Below, in pieces: positions 39,701 to 52,712 of a stretch of DNA of 64,000 nucleotides. Within the stretch, counting starts at the first letter, position 1. Every line of letters starts with the position of its first letter. Under the pieces are notes generated by a model. That model did no database searches and was not told the DNA's origin. It worked only from the letters and a program-made list of their open reading frames with translations. A program made the position numbers and the translations under genes. The DNA is taken from NCBI GenBank assembly GCA_900660155.1, contig CABFPE010000342.1, positions 694,522 through 758,521 on the forward strand. The letters run 5' to 3'. The stretch is from Hofstenia miamia. Lineage: Eukaryota > Xenacoelomorpha > Acoela > Hofsteniidae.

Positions 39701-42700
39701 TTACATTTTTAAAAATATTTGTAAAACTAACTAAGAATAATATCGCAAAAAAGTGTTAATAATAAAAACATGTGAAATATTAGAAATTTATTTATGGAAA
39801 AAGCCCACCACAAAGTTAGAAATCTTTCTACAAAGGGTCTTTTTCTTGTATGAATGTGAAATTCTATTATATTGACAGTATATTCATATGTCTACAAACT
39901 TGCATCTTTTCACAGACAAAGTCAACATACATAATTCTTTATCTCATTGTTCAAATGTCAAATGTATTCAAGTATAAAATGTATATCTCACAATATGCAA
40001 TTAGGAAAACCGGAATTTAACTCAATTTTCCTATTAAATGTTTTAAAATCATATAGAGATTTTTGAAATCAAATCTAACCTCGGCAAAGTTGCTAAAGCA
40101 CAGTATTAGAGAGAATGCCAATATATTTTAGAGTTACAAATATTTCTCCACTATTTGAGAGCTTAAAATATATATTTTATTACTTGATCAAGCTCCATAG
40201 TTTGATGTATTGCTACGGGTATTAATATATCTGACACATTTTCTTTTGTTATGGTTTCATTAGTACATGTTTTACCACATTTGACATTTTTTCGTTTTGC
40301 ATGGCGTTTTGACTTTGTATTCCCTCCCACTTTACGTTTCTAAAGGTAAAAATCTAGAAATAATATTATGAAAAAACCGCTAATAATCAAAATATGTAAC
40401 AGAAGAAATCGACTTTAGATTTTAGAATGTTCTAAGTTTTGTTGTTTTTTGGATTTATTTTCTCCACGACCACGATGTGTGGTTAGAAATAATTCCCCCT
40501 TAAATATTTGATTTTCAACAACTCTAATGCAAACTTTTTTGTTAGCAAAGATATTAAATGTGTACAAGTATTATGAAATTTTATAATATTTCACAATCAC
40601 ATGAAAAAACGTTAGTGATATTAACTTATTAAAATGCAAAAAATAGCTTAAAGTGTTGAATAAATTCAACTGTCACCACTTCAATCGTCAGAGGCATTAA
40701 ACACAATGAAAATTTCATGACAGTTTTAACATAAACATTCAAAAACAAGAAAGAAAAACGTACAAACACTGAAATTTGACTATTCTTTATTGTATATTCA
40801 GATTTTATTTCATTATTTTGAAGCATGAATGGTTTTGTTTTTATGTGCTTTTTAAATATCGCACATAAATGCATATTCTGAGACATTCTACAAATTATAT
40901 TATGTAGTTGAAAGATAAACTGTACAGTTTGCTGAAAACATTACACAATATATTGATGGTATAATAATTTTTTGTTTGTTCCTTAAATTTGATTTAATTT
41001 CTTTCTTGATGTATAATGATTCAGCAATTAATGGATAATTAGTTTTAAGTAATATTTCAAAATTTTTTTTCTTAATTCGATGTTGATGTTATTGAATTTC
41101 TAAGTTTAGATGTCCTGATATATGTTCATGAATTTNNNNNNNNNNNNNNNNNNNNNNNNNNNNNNNNNNNNNNNNNNNNNNNNNNNNNNNNNNNNNNNNN
41201 NNNNNNNNNNNNNNNNNNNNNNNNNNNNNNNNNNNNNNNNNNNNNNNNNNNNNNNNNNNNNNNNNNNNNNNNNNNNNNNNNNNNNNNNNNNNNNNNNNNN
41301 NNNNNNNNNNNNNNNNNNNNNNNNNNNNNNNNNNNNNNNNNNNNNNNNNNNNNNNNNNNNNNNNNNNNNNNNNNNNNNNNNNNNNNNNNNNNNNNNNNNN
41401 NNNNNNNNNNNNNNNNNNNNNNNNNNNNNNNNNNNNNNNNNNNNNNNNNNNNNNNNNNNNNNNNNNNNNNNNNNNNNNNNNNNNNNNNNNNNNNNNNNNN
41501 NNNNNNNNNNNNNNNNNNNNNNNNNNNNNNNNNNNNNNNNNNNNNNNNNNNNNNNNNNNNNNNNNNNNNNNNNNNNNNNNNNNNNNNNNNNNNNNNNNNN
41601 NNNNNNNNNNNNNNNNNNNNNNNNNNNNNNNNNNNNNNNNNNNNNNNNNNNNNNNNNNNNNNNNNNNNNNNNNNNNNNNNNNNNNNNNNNNNNNNNNNNN
41701 NNNNNNNNNNNNNNNNNNNNNNNNNNNNNNNNNNNNNNNNNNNNNNNNNNNNNNNNNNNNNNNNNNNNNNNNNNNNNNNNNNNNNNNNNNNNNNNNNNNN
41801 NNNNNNNNNNNNNNNNNNNNNNNNNNNNNNNNNNNNNNNNNNNNNNNNNNNNNNNNNNNNNNNNNNNNNNNNNNNNNNNNNNNNNNNNNNNNNNNNNNNN
41901 NNNNNNNNNNNNNNNNNNNNNNNNNNNNNNNNNNNNNNNNNNNNNNNNNNNNNNNNNNNNNNNNNNNNNNNNNNNNNNNNNNNNNNNNNNNNNNNNNNNN
42001 NNNNNNNNNNNNNNNNNNNNNNNNNNNNNNNNNNNNNNNNNNNNNNNNNNNNNNNNNNNNNNNNNNNNNNNNNNNNNNNNNNNNNNNNNNNNNNNNNNNN
42101 NNNNNNNNNNNNNNNNNNNNNNNNNNNNNNNNNNNATGCATTGCTATTAATTTTATTTTACAATGTGTTTTCATCTCTACATGTTTTAAATTAAAATGGA
42201 GATTATTATTGTTTAAGTGTAGAGAATTATTATTTTACACACTATGTGTTTATATCTTTCACACACACATTTATTTAATGCTAGATATTTTTTTATTCAA
42301 TTGTTTATATTCTCCAAAAATGTGTATTAAACACCAACGGTTTTTACTTGATTGTTGTTATTGCTAATCTATTTTATACGAATCAACATGTGTTAATCTC
42401 TTATTCGAAATTTGGTAATTGACATTTTTAATATTTTATAAAGAAAATGTGTGTGCTTATTTTGATACTCTTTTTGCATTGAGTAAGCTGTTCCCAATGT
42501 AAAATATTTTTTTCCCAATGCGTGCCACTCTTTAAATAAGTGTCCCTCTCCATTCCCATTTCTAAAAATTTTTAAATTTAGTTCTACAAGCAGTGCTGGT
42601 CAGCCCACCTTATTCCAATGTGCACACTGCGCATATACTAACCTCAAGCCCCATGCACTTCAGGCCCATATAATTAGGAGACATAAAAAATCACGGGTGT

Positions 42701-45700
42701 ATCTATGCACTGAATGCAGATTATTTTTCCATAATGAGAAATTGTTTTCTGAACACATTACAATTGTTCATGAAAGATCAGCACCAATGCCTATCAACGA
42801 GATTATTTTGCACAAAACAAATATGGCATGTAAAGGAAGCTTTGCCTGTTTTGAAAGCCAACAATTAAATGCGGTGGACATTTATTCACCATTCCATCTT
42901 GCCTACCCATCTATTGCAAAAATTATTAAAGAGGACGTGGCCAAACATTTCTCTGCCAAAGTTTATTTGATAGCTGAGGTGGAACTATCACGAACTGATG
43001 GAAATGAAGAAAAGCGAGTTATTCTCCACCCAACTAGTAAACCAGCTTCAGTTTTTCGTACTGGACTTTGTGAGGCAACATATTCTCACATGATAAATGA
43101 GCTTGCAAACTACATTTCTATGTATGCACACATGTTGTGATTTGTTGCATTTAATATTGGTACCTTTCCTCTGCCATTTTTTATAGTGCACACACTTGGC
43201 AGCATTGAGACTCTTTTTGAATTTATTCCTTTATTGTTGTAGATCATTATATCTGCTGTAATTTCTTCTTCCATTTTAATTTTGTGCATCCTCCATTGAT
43301 ATGGCTGCAGCCTTATGTCTTCTTCCAGTTCAAATTCCATTGTTGACAGCTTTCCTTCCTGCTCTTTGATTTTGATTTCTTCTTCCCTTACCTTAACTGT
43401 TCTATCAGAGTAGTTTATCACACATCCATTCTTCATTAGAAAGTCGTTGCCTAGTATCACCTTATAAGGCAATAAATTGTTATAAGTATCTATTACTACT
43501 AGTGTTTGTTCAAAGATTGTATTTGCTATTCTGATTTGTACTGCCTTGAGCTTGCCTTTTGTGTCTATATACTCTCCAGATGCATTGATTAGTCTCTTGC
43601 TCAAGCATTCTAAGTTTTCTTGCTTGAATCCCAACTTGGTTGCACACTTGTCTGTTATTATTGATGTTGCTACTCCTGTATCAATTGTTGCCTTCATTAG
43701 TATTCCATTTATCATTATCTTTATCATGTTGATATTGTTCAAATTTGTCATAATCACTATGGATGCTTGGTTTTTTGGAGTCAGCACTTTAGCTAGTTTT
43801 CTGATTCTTCCTCTGTTTGGAGATCCTCCAACAACTCTGAATAGGATTTGATTATGTCCTCATCTTTATAGTATGCTTCCACTTCTCCAATCATGTTGAT
43901 CTGTTTTCTGCATTTGTAGCACTTTATGTCTCTTTCTCTCACCTTCCTTGATTTTCCATCTTTGTTCTTTATGTTAATCACCTTCTCTGCTTTCTTTTCC
44001 TTATAAGCTTTATTGTTCCCAGTTTGTGTTTTATAGCTATTCCACCATTCTGTTGGCTTTTCCTTATTCCATACTGGTTTCTCATATATGCAGGTGTTGT
44101 TCTCTATTGTTGCCTGTATGTCTACAGCTTTTCTAATCATCTTCTCTAGCTTGTCATTGACATTGCACTTGATCTGAAATTGCATTTTGATGTTATCTGG
44201 CATTCCCTTACAAATATGGGAGAAAAGGTAATATTTGGAGTATTTGTTTCCCCTTGAACTGAGTGTCAGCAATCATTCCACTTGCTGGATGTAGCTTCAG
44301 ATGTCATCTGTCTCATTTTTGTTGAGTTTAGTATGATTCAGTACTGATTTTTGAAACTTTCATTTTCATAGTACTCTACATAGTCTCCACTTAATAGTTT
44401 GTAGTCTTGTTTTGTATCTGTATCCAAAAGTAGATAATGTTGAGACACTGCTCCTTTTAGATATAATGGGAACCTCGCAGCTGCTGCTCTTTGGTTTAAT
44501 TTTCTCTCAGCCATTGTGATTTCAAACATTTGTAGCCATTCTAGGAATGTTGGATTGTAGCTATCTACATTTCCATTAAATTTTGGCAAGGTTGCCTTGC
44601 ATGGTATTGTATCATTGTGGCTGTGTTCTGGCAGCATCAAGTTTTTGTAGGTGGGTCTCCTCTGTATATTCATGTGTTCACTTATTGTGAGTTGATTCAT
44701 CACTGCTTTTGTGATTTCATTAATAATCTTTTTCTTCTCTTCTTCCTCTTCTTCTTCTATTTCCCTGAACTGTTTCTTGAAATTAGTGGGTGCTGCTTGT
44801 AGGCTTCTCTCTTTCCTCTGCTCAATTATCATTTCATGAATTCTTGTTGCCCTTGGGTTTTCCTCTTCATTTTCTCATATCACCCTCAGTTTATTTCTCA
44901 GATCATCCAGTTATCATTCTTGATTTTCATGACTCTCTTCTCTTTCCAATTCTACTGATCTGAGTTTGTCTCTAGGTTGCTCTATTTCTTGAGCTTGTAT
45001 GTTGTTGTCCAATATTAACTGCCTGTTTGCGTCCTCTAACTGTCAAGATAAGTTTCCCCATTTCTCATTCTGTTCCTGGAAACATTTGTTGGATTGTGCT
45101 AGTTGATTTGTTAATGCCTTAATATCCTTTTGGAAATTTTCAATTTAGTTCTCTAGGCAATTGTCCATTTCAATTTTTAATTTGCTTAATGAGTTCTCAT
45201 TTTCCTGCTCTAATTTTGACATTCTTTCTACCAGTAACTGTATCTCAGATCTCAGTATTGTTTCTGTTTTATTCAACTGTCTTAAAATGTTCAGAACTTC
45301 ACTGGATCCCATCTCTGGGGACATGGGTAGGGTTTCCAATTCTGTGAGGGATGCATTTGTCTCTGAGCATTGTCTCCTTGGGATGGGGCTTGTTTTGCTT
45401 GTTCCCTTCTTGGTGCTGCCTTTCTTTTCTCATGTATTTGTCATCTTGAAGTACAAATAGTAGTGGCTGGCAATTTGGTGTGATTCTCCATCTCTGTGCC
45501 TGCTTTAAGTTAGATGTAGTCATAGCAGTTATCTCCTAGCTGACTGTGTGCTGTGTCTGATTTTCCACATGTGTTCTGTTACTTTGGTTGCTCCACTTAC
45601 TTGTTGATTCCAAGTACTGAGTCAGGATATTGGTTTGATTCTTCTCTTCTTTGTTCTTAACTGTCATGGTTGCCATGTAGCATTTGCTACCAAGCTTTAA

Positions 45701-48700
45701 CAGAGAGTAAATGATTCTTTTAAATTATTGTTCCTCATTACACACAGGTAGGGATGTACTGATGTTAGCTTTGTTTCACTCTGACATGAGTTGCACTATT
45801 GTTAATCTATACTTAACTTAAAGTAACTTGAAACTCTTTAGGTATACCACTGTTGCAGTTCTTCTCTGTGATTTGGCTATGGCCTTGGGCCAACTCTGAT
45901 CTCTGAATCAATCCACATGTGCCTCCATCATTGATTGAGTAGTTCCAAGTCTCAGCTCATCAAAGCACTTCTGTGTTCCCTATCCTAACTCAGTGCAGCT
46001 CTCAATGCTGTTTGTAACTGACTTAAACTCAATTTGCAGTGTGTAATTATGATATATATATATATATATATATAAACACAAGAATTAGTTCTTAAAGAAT
46101 AGAACTATTAGCATAATTTGGAAGGGCTGCATATTACATTTTACTAGCATTAATAATTCTAATTTGGTGAGTGATACCCTATGCTGATCTTTTTTCATTA
46201 GCACATTAGTATCACAATTAATTACAAATTTCAAAAGCCGTTTTGAATATAAAATTAAAAATTAGTAATATATTTTGTTGTTGCTTACCTGTAAAAAAAT
46301 TATCACAAATGTAATGCATGTAGAAGTTTGAGATAGCATATAGTTTTATAGCATACTATATTTTCTCTACTATAATCATTTGAAATCTTAATTCTGTATT
46401 TTGGTATCAAATTTAACACCACACTAACATCCTTTTCTGTATTGAAAACATTTAATTTAGATAATCGTTACAGTCTCATTGGTGATTATCAATGTAATAG
46501 TTGCTGTAATTACAACAATACTTGTAGTATTCGAAACGTTCACCCTCCCGCATTACCTGCTGTTTGTATTTATTGTGAATTTGGTCGTCTATTTCATTGT
46601 CTACTTTTGCGTTAAGGTTGGTTAAATTTTAATTTTGAATTTTTTATATTCGGCATGCCTGAATAAATATAAAAAATCTAAATTTACACTAATTGTTATT
46701 AACAACAAAAACGTTGTCCCACACTAAATTTTATGTGACCACAGGGGTCAGTAATCAAGCTAAGTACGAAATTTGCAGACAACTTGTTGTTTAATTTGCA
46801 ATTATGCACTGAATATTGCTTTTAGGGTATATTCCCTGGCATAAACAAGCATTGCTGGAGATAATATAGTACATGGAATGATTGCAATCCGTGAAATTCT
46901 CAATGGACTGCGTAAATTTTAAGAACATTGTTGAAACTATCTAATGCATGCTTACATTTTACAATAATAATAATCGAAAGATAAATTTTTCAAAAAATAA
47001 ATAAAGATATTTCAAAATGACCGCTATAATTATGTTTAGCATTGCTGCTGCAAAGACAATGAAAATGTAAGTATTTATGTGAAAAAAAATTTGTTAATTA
47101 AAAAATACTATTTGACACAGTTTCCCTATTATAAGTATATACGTATATTCTTAAAAACATCAATAAACGATAATTAGATTGGGAATATTTGAAGGTTTTC
47201 TATTTTTTTGGTCCATATAAAACAGCCAATGACCCCAGTGGTGAATTGTAAATATCATTCATTATGTGACTACTCTTGCTTTGTGATGGATGCCACAAAT
47301 GCGTTATGGTTAATTACATTGGTCAGTAAAACTTCAATTAAACACTATTGAAGGAAAAGTAAATTTTTCTATGCTACTTCTTGGTTGCCACAACTCTCGT
47401 TAGCTGTCATTTTGTTGATTTTCTACCAATTTGATAGTTGGTCCTTTTATTACCCATTACCTCATCCCACTTGTTGTTTTGCTGCTCCCCTCGTAGTGAC
47501 TGTTAAACCTTCCCCCAATCGTATGTCGCAGAATAGGCCTTATCAACAAGTCACAAAGAAACTTAATCAGATGGATGCTCAACAACAATTAGCCAACTTG
47601 GTATGTCAGGTGTTCAAAAACATTCTCAATTTAGAGGACCGCCACTCTTCCTATTCTATCATCAGATCCGCTCTCTGATGCTCAACGTTCTGTTGCTCTG
47701 GAGCAGGTTTCATCTTCAATACAATTATCCTTCAAGGTTGCCGATCTCTGGATATCTACTGGATATGGATCAGAAATTTTTTAAGGATATTTATTTATTA
47801 TTTTAGATAAAAAATTTTGCCTAACAGATAAATTCATTCATACTTATGGTAAATATTTAAAAATGAGCAGTAAACTCACAGCTATTTTGATGTACATATC
47901 TGACAATATACGTGTATACCAATCACATTACACTACGGGAGCTAATTAAATTTGGAATATATAAGGATGTTCCTTTTAAAATTATGTTTATCTCAGGCCT
48001 CTTTCAATCTGGATGAATCAGCTACTGTAGCTTACAGAATCTCCTGAACATATGTATTAATTGTGAATTGATTCACGTAATGTTTGTTGATTAGATTGAA
48101 TATTCGATCCACGTCAACTCTATTCTCCATGCTATCCTCCTAAAATACGTTCATCTATCTCCGCAGCTTCAATCCATAGTTTCAAAGAGAGTGCTCATCC
48201 TATCACTACTACTAATTTAAGATGATCCGCTAAAATCAGAGCTGCTATTAACAACCATTTTTGGCTTCCAAGTCTATTTCTTCCATACTGTTTTGCTTGA
48301 CTAAAGATAGACGTCAAATAATCTCTATTTCAGCGGAGATACCTCGTTCGTATTTATTGCTCAAGAACAGACAACATGTTCTTTTCAACATATGTTTTTC
48401 ATCTTCTTTATGATGGATTAGATCCTCACTTTAGGAATGTCAAGTTCTCAAAGACATGGTTGGTTTTTCTCTTTATTCATGCCTTAGTCTTCTCATTCTA
48501 AAGAATCTACTGACGTTAAGTGGGATGCTGCTTCTGATTATGCCTTAGTGATAAACTGTTCCGACATTGTGACTTTCTCTTTCCAATCTCCAAAATCCCA
48601 TAGCTTTAGACAGAAGCCATTATAGTTATTTATGCCTCATAAAAGAAAAGGCTGGTGATACTATCATATCTGAAATCTATGGTTTGCCTTTTCTGGTTAC

Positions 48701-51700
48701 CATTGCAATTACTATGATCATTAAATAGAAGTCTCCCTAGATCCTCTGGATATGATCAGAAGATAAAATTCCAGATTACTCAAGCAGACTGCATTCCAAA
48801 GCAGTCCTTCCACTGAAATTTCTTTGATATACTTCTATTTCTTTTTGCTTTGTATATTACATATATATCTGCACCAGATGTATTAACATTTGAATACTCC
48901 TATGGATATACTAAGATGCTTACTATTGAAAAAAATAAAATAAATGTACTCTATTTATTAATTTCAGCAGAGTCATGTTGACTGTAGTTTAAACAAAATC
49001 TAAATATTTGCTTTTTGATAATTTAAAATTTTTTACATTATTGCTTCATGGTCTTTCCTTAGAGGTAGCCTTGGTAGTACAAAAACATTACATGTATTTG
49101 AAGAAATTCTATGAATATTAGCTAAGGTGAAAAACAGAAGCTACACGTTATAATGTTGCTACATGCTCTTGCTTTGCTATCACACATTTGATGTCGCAAT
49201 CGGTGGCATACAAAAAAGGGCTAAGAAGGGATGTCACCCATCAGTTTGACAAAGTTGGCTTTCAAATATTAAAACAAAAATTCTGTAAAAAATTAAAAAC
49301 ATTTAAAAACGGAGGTGCTGAAATGCATTTTTAGCGCCCTGCTTTTGGTCACTTGACTACCACTGAGATGTTCCCATCGAAAAATTCAGTTTACGCCCCT
49401 GGTTCCACTAATTGTCTGTGAGGACATTTGTTCAGCTTCTCCAATACTAACAACATTGTTTCTTAGCCTCTGTTGACATGCCATAAACACCGTGTTTCCA
49501 ATAAAATTTTGTAAACAGATCTGAAGGCAATTGAATTTTCATGCTGCCAAAGAACAAATGATTGTCAGTAGAGCAATTAATATGGTTTTTCAATCCAAAT
49601 TTGTCAATAATTGCTCTGTTGATGACGTGAGTTACAATATCTTTTAATGGCATTTTCATAAGGAACAGAATTTGGTTATTTTGGGTTGCGTCAAACCTAC
49701 AACTTTTTTCACAAACTTTTCGAATTTAATGAGGTTGTAAGAGTGAACGCAAAAAAATTTGTTGTCAAAGTTTTCAGAGTTTAATCAATTCCACCTCGGC
49801 TGACAACTTTTGGCGAGATAAGGGAAGTAATCCAAATTCAATACGTTAACAAGTGAAAATTGAACTGTAAACACCGTCAACAAATGGCGTTTTACGTTAA
49901 CATGACCGCAAAGCAATTGCCTAACTTGCACTCGGAATAAATACGCGAATAAATGTTAACGGTGAATTTTACGTTAAATGCCTGTTTTTACGCAAAGGTT
50001 TACAGTATATTTAACGTTTATTATGACGTCACGTTGCAGCTGAATACTACTAATAGCTTTGCGACGCATTTCAAATCTGCAAATTCCTTCAAACATATCT
50101 ATGCATATAAATTTATGCAGACATTTATTGAGCTATTTAATTAATCGTTTGCATTAATGATTGTAAGAAACATAGTCTCTAATGCGATTAAGTAGTTATG
50201 AATGAAAATTCGAAATCCCTACAGTTTTAAGTATGTATATCTTCAGCATGCTACATATTTGGAAAATTGCCATTTTTGCTTCTTAGAGCTCTAAATGAAA
50301 CCAAATTAATATAGATATTTTATGCATACAATTTTAATACGAGAAATATTTAATTTTTTCCGTAACCTTAATGCTAACAATGCATATATGTGTTTTAATA
50401 AGTTTCTAAATCACGTCTGTTAAAAAATTAGAAATACACTCTGAGTTACCAGGAATTTGGTGATAGTAGTTTTCTGTAATCAAGTCAAATATATCATTGA
50501 AATTAGCACTTTTTGTTACAAAATTAAAGCCAGAATACCATGCATTTAGCTTAAAGTGGCGAAAGTAAAATACCATTTGAAACAATATATTCTTAGCGTC
50601 TAAGTTTTTTATTCTTCTGCCAATTTTTTCTTACTGACAAATTTCAGCAGAATATTTTAGCACTAATATGCTTACTTACATCGATGATTAGAATATTATT
50701 GACAAGTTTTAGTGACTTGAATAAACAGTTTTAAGTGTATACATGTCACAATTTAATAAGTAGATTTATTTTATTTTATAGAATATCAAGTGTATGTATA
50801 TTGAAAAGAGAAAATGTTGATTACAAATTTTGAAATACAATCCAATAAATGTAATACAAACCAAGTCTTATAGAAACAAAAATTAGTTCATATTGAGAGA
50901 ACAGCGTAATTGTCTTATTCTCAAATTGACAATTCTGCTGCGTTGCTCTGATCAATTTCACAGCTAAGTGTTTTTTCAACATAATATACAAATGCTTTCA
51001 CAAGCGTTTGGGAACAAAGGCATTTTACATCGTCAAAAGTATTTTTTAAAATGCTAACGTGATGAATGTAAGCATTGCGTTAGTTCACCAATAAAAGAAA
51101 CGAAATTCATACAAAAGTTATATACTTTTGGAAATCGTATGGCTGAACCTATTCCAAATAACGATGGACATTATATATCATACCTTAATCTCAATCCATC
51201 TAATAATACAAAACTTGACGAACATATTTTATCAATAAGAATGCAGTGCCAAAAATGTGACAGGAAAATATTTCTATCAAAACTCGACGAAAAATGGCAT
51301 CATTTAATGGTGCCTTTGTAAGTTTTAAAGTTAAGTTGAATTTATTGCTCATTGCTACTTTTTTTAAAAATTTCATATTACATTGAATAATTTCATGAAT
51401 TCACATATTTCTTCTCTTGCTTTAATTTCATAAAGCAAAATGTTTATTTGAATTATATATTTATCTTGATTACAAAAAACAATTAACACGTTAAAATATC
51501 GTGTTAACTCAAACTCAAAGAGCACATTTTTAGTTTCTAAGCAATCTTACATTTTTTGTTATGATTTGCAAACTTAATTAAGACCCATATATACATTGCT
51601 AACATCAATATTTTATACAATAATTTAGACATTTCAGTCATTAAAATTGTATCCATAAAATATCTATGATAGTTTGATTTCATTTAGTGCTCTAAAAGAC

Positions 51701-52678
51701 GATAATCGCAAGTTTCCATATATGTAGTACTGAATATATATAAATATATATATAAAAGTAGATAAGTTATATAATCAAATTTGTTAAAGATTTTAAATAA
51801 CAGAGTCTTTTTAGAAAAGTGAAATTACAAAAGAAAAAATAAGTGTAAGTAAAATATTAATGAGTTTATATTTAACACTTTTGCCTGGGCAGTTCAAAAA
51901 TGAATGGTGCGAAAAATTAATTGCCATTAATGGGTTTTACGATTTCAAAATGGACATTAATTAATTTTTTGGAACGCCATTATTGCAATTGTTTTATAAC
52001 ATTGTGAAATTGTATTTCCTTAAATAATCCATTTGAATAATTCATCCATGACACATTTCACTGCCACTTTTTTGTCACAAGCAAAGCTAGTTGAGCATTA
52101 TTACGTTAAGACACCAGAATTCTAAAGCTTTTGGATGACATAAAAGCTCTTATCTAAACGCTATACCACTAATAAAACTCAATCAATACGCCATAGGCTT
52201 CATTGGTTGGGTAGGTCCCATCAGCACATTTTACACACTCTGTCTCACCACTAGCAACATAATAGATGACCCCATGCTGTAATTGGCTTTTTATCTTATG
52301 ATCATGCGTCTATGATGTAGCTAATTTAATTAATTTTGTAAACAATTTAATTTGTGCTGCACAAATATGGTACCAGTTGCTATTTAAATTACATACGAAA
52401 TTCTGAAATAATTTTCACTGATGTCATTCTCCCAATAATATAACATTAGCATTTCTTTAAATCGACAGATACAAGCAGAATTTTAGCAAAATAGATTGCT
52501 ACTTTGTCAATTGATTGATCTTATCAAATGCTATTGCAATGGGGATAAGTGACTATCATAAATAACTATGTTTACTGTTCTTATTTAAAAGATCTTAACT
52601 TGCTGCCTAATAATAATAATANNNNNNNNNNNNNNNNNNNNNNNNNNNNNNNNNNNNNNNNNNNNNNNNNNNNNNNNN

Positions 52679-52712
<34 letters not shown>

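Larger units (their letters stand above)
43105..45700 (-). mobile_element. gypsy-like LTR retrotransposon fragment (5' part: leader, gag, protease)
   Basis: Reading leftward on the - strand: a probable primer-binding site (tggcaaccatgacag near 45665-45680) after gctaca, a coiled-coil ORF (45523-45145), gag (44832-43793) and protease (43787-43110). RT, RNase H, integrase and the 3' LTR are absent; the element stops near 43.11 kb at the zinc-finger ORF. The upstream LTR probably lies in about 45690-46050 but has no second copy for comparison. Confidence 0.75.

Noticed and set aside
41089..42174. Long open frames on both strands
   Set aside because: They consist of the 1000-N gap translated as X.
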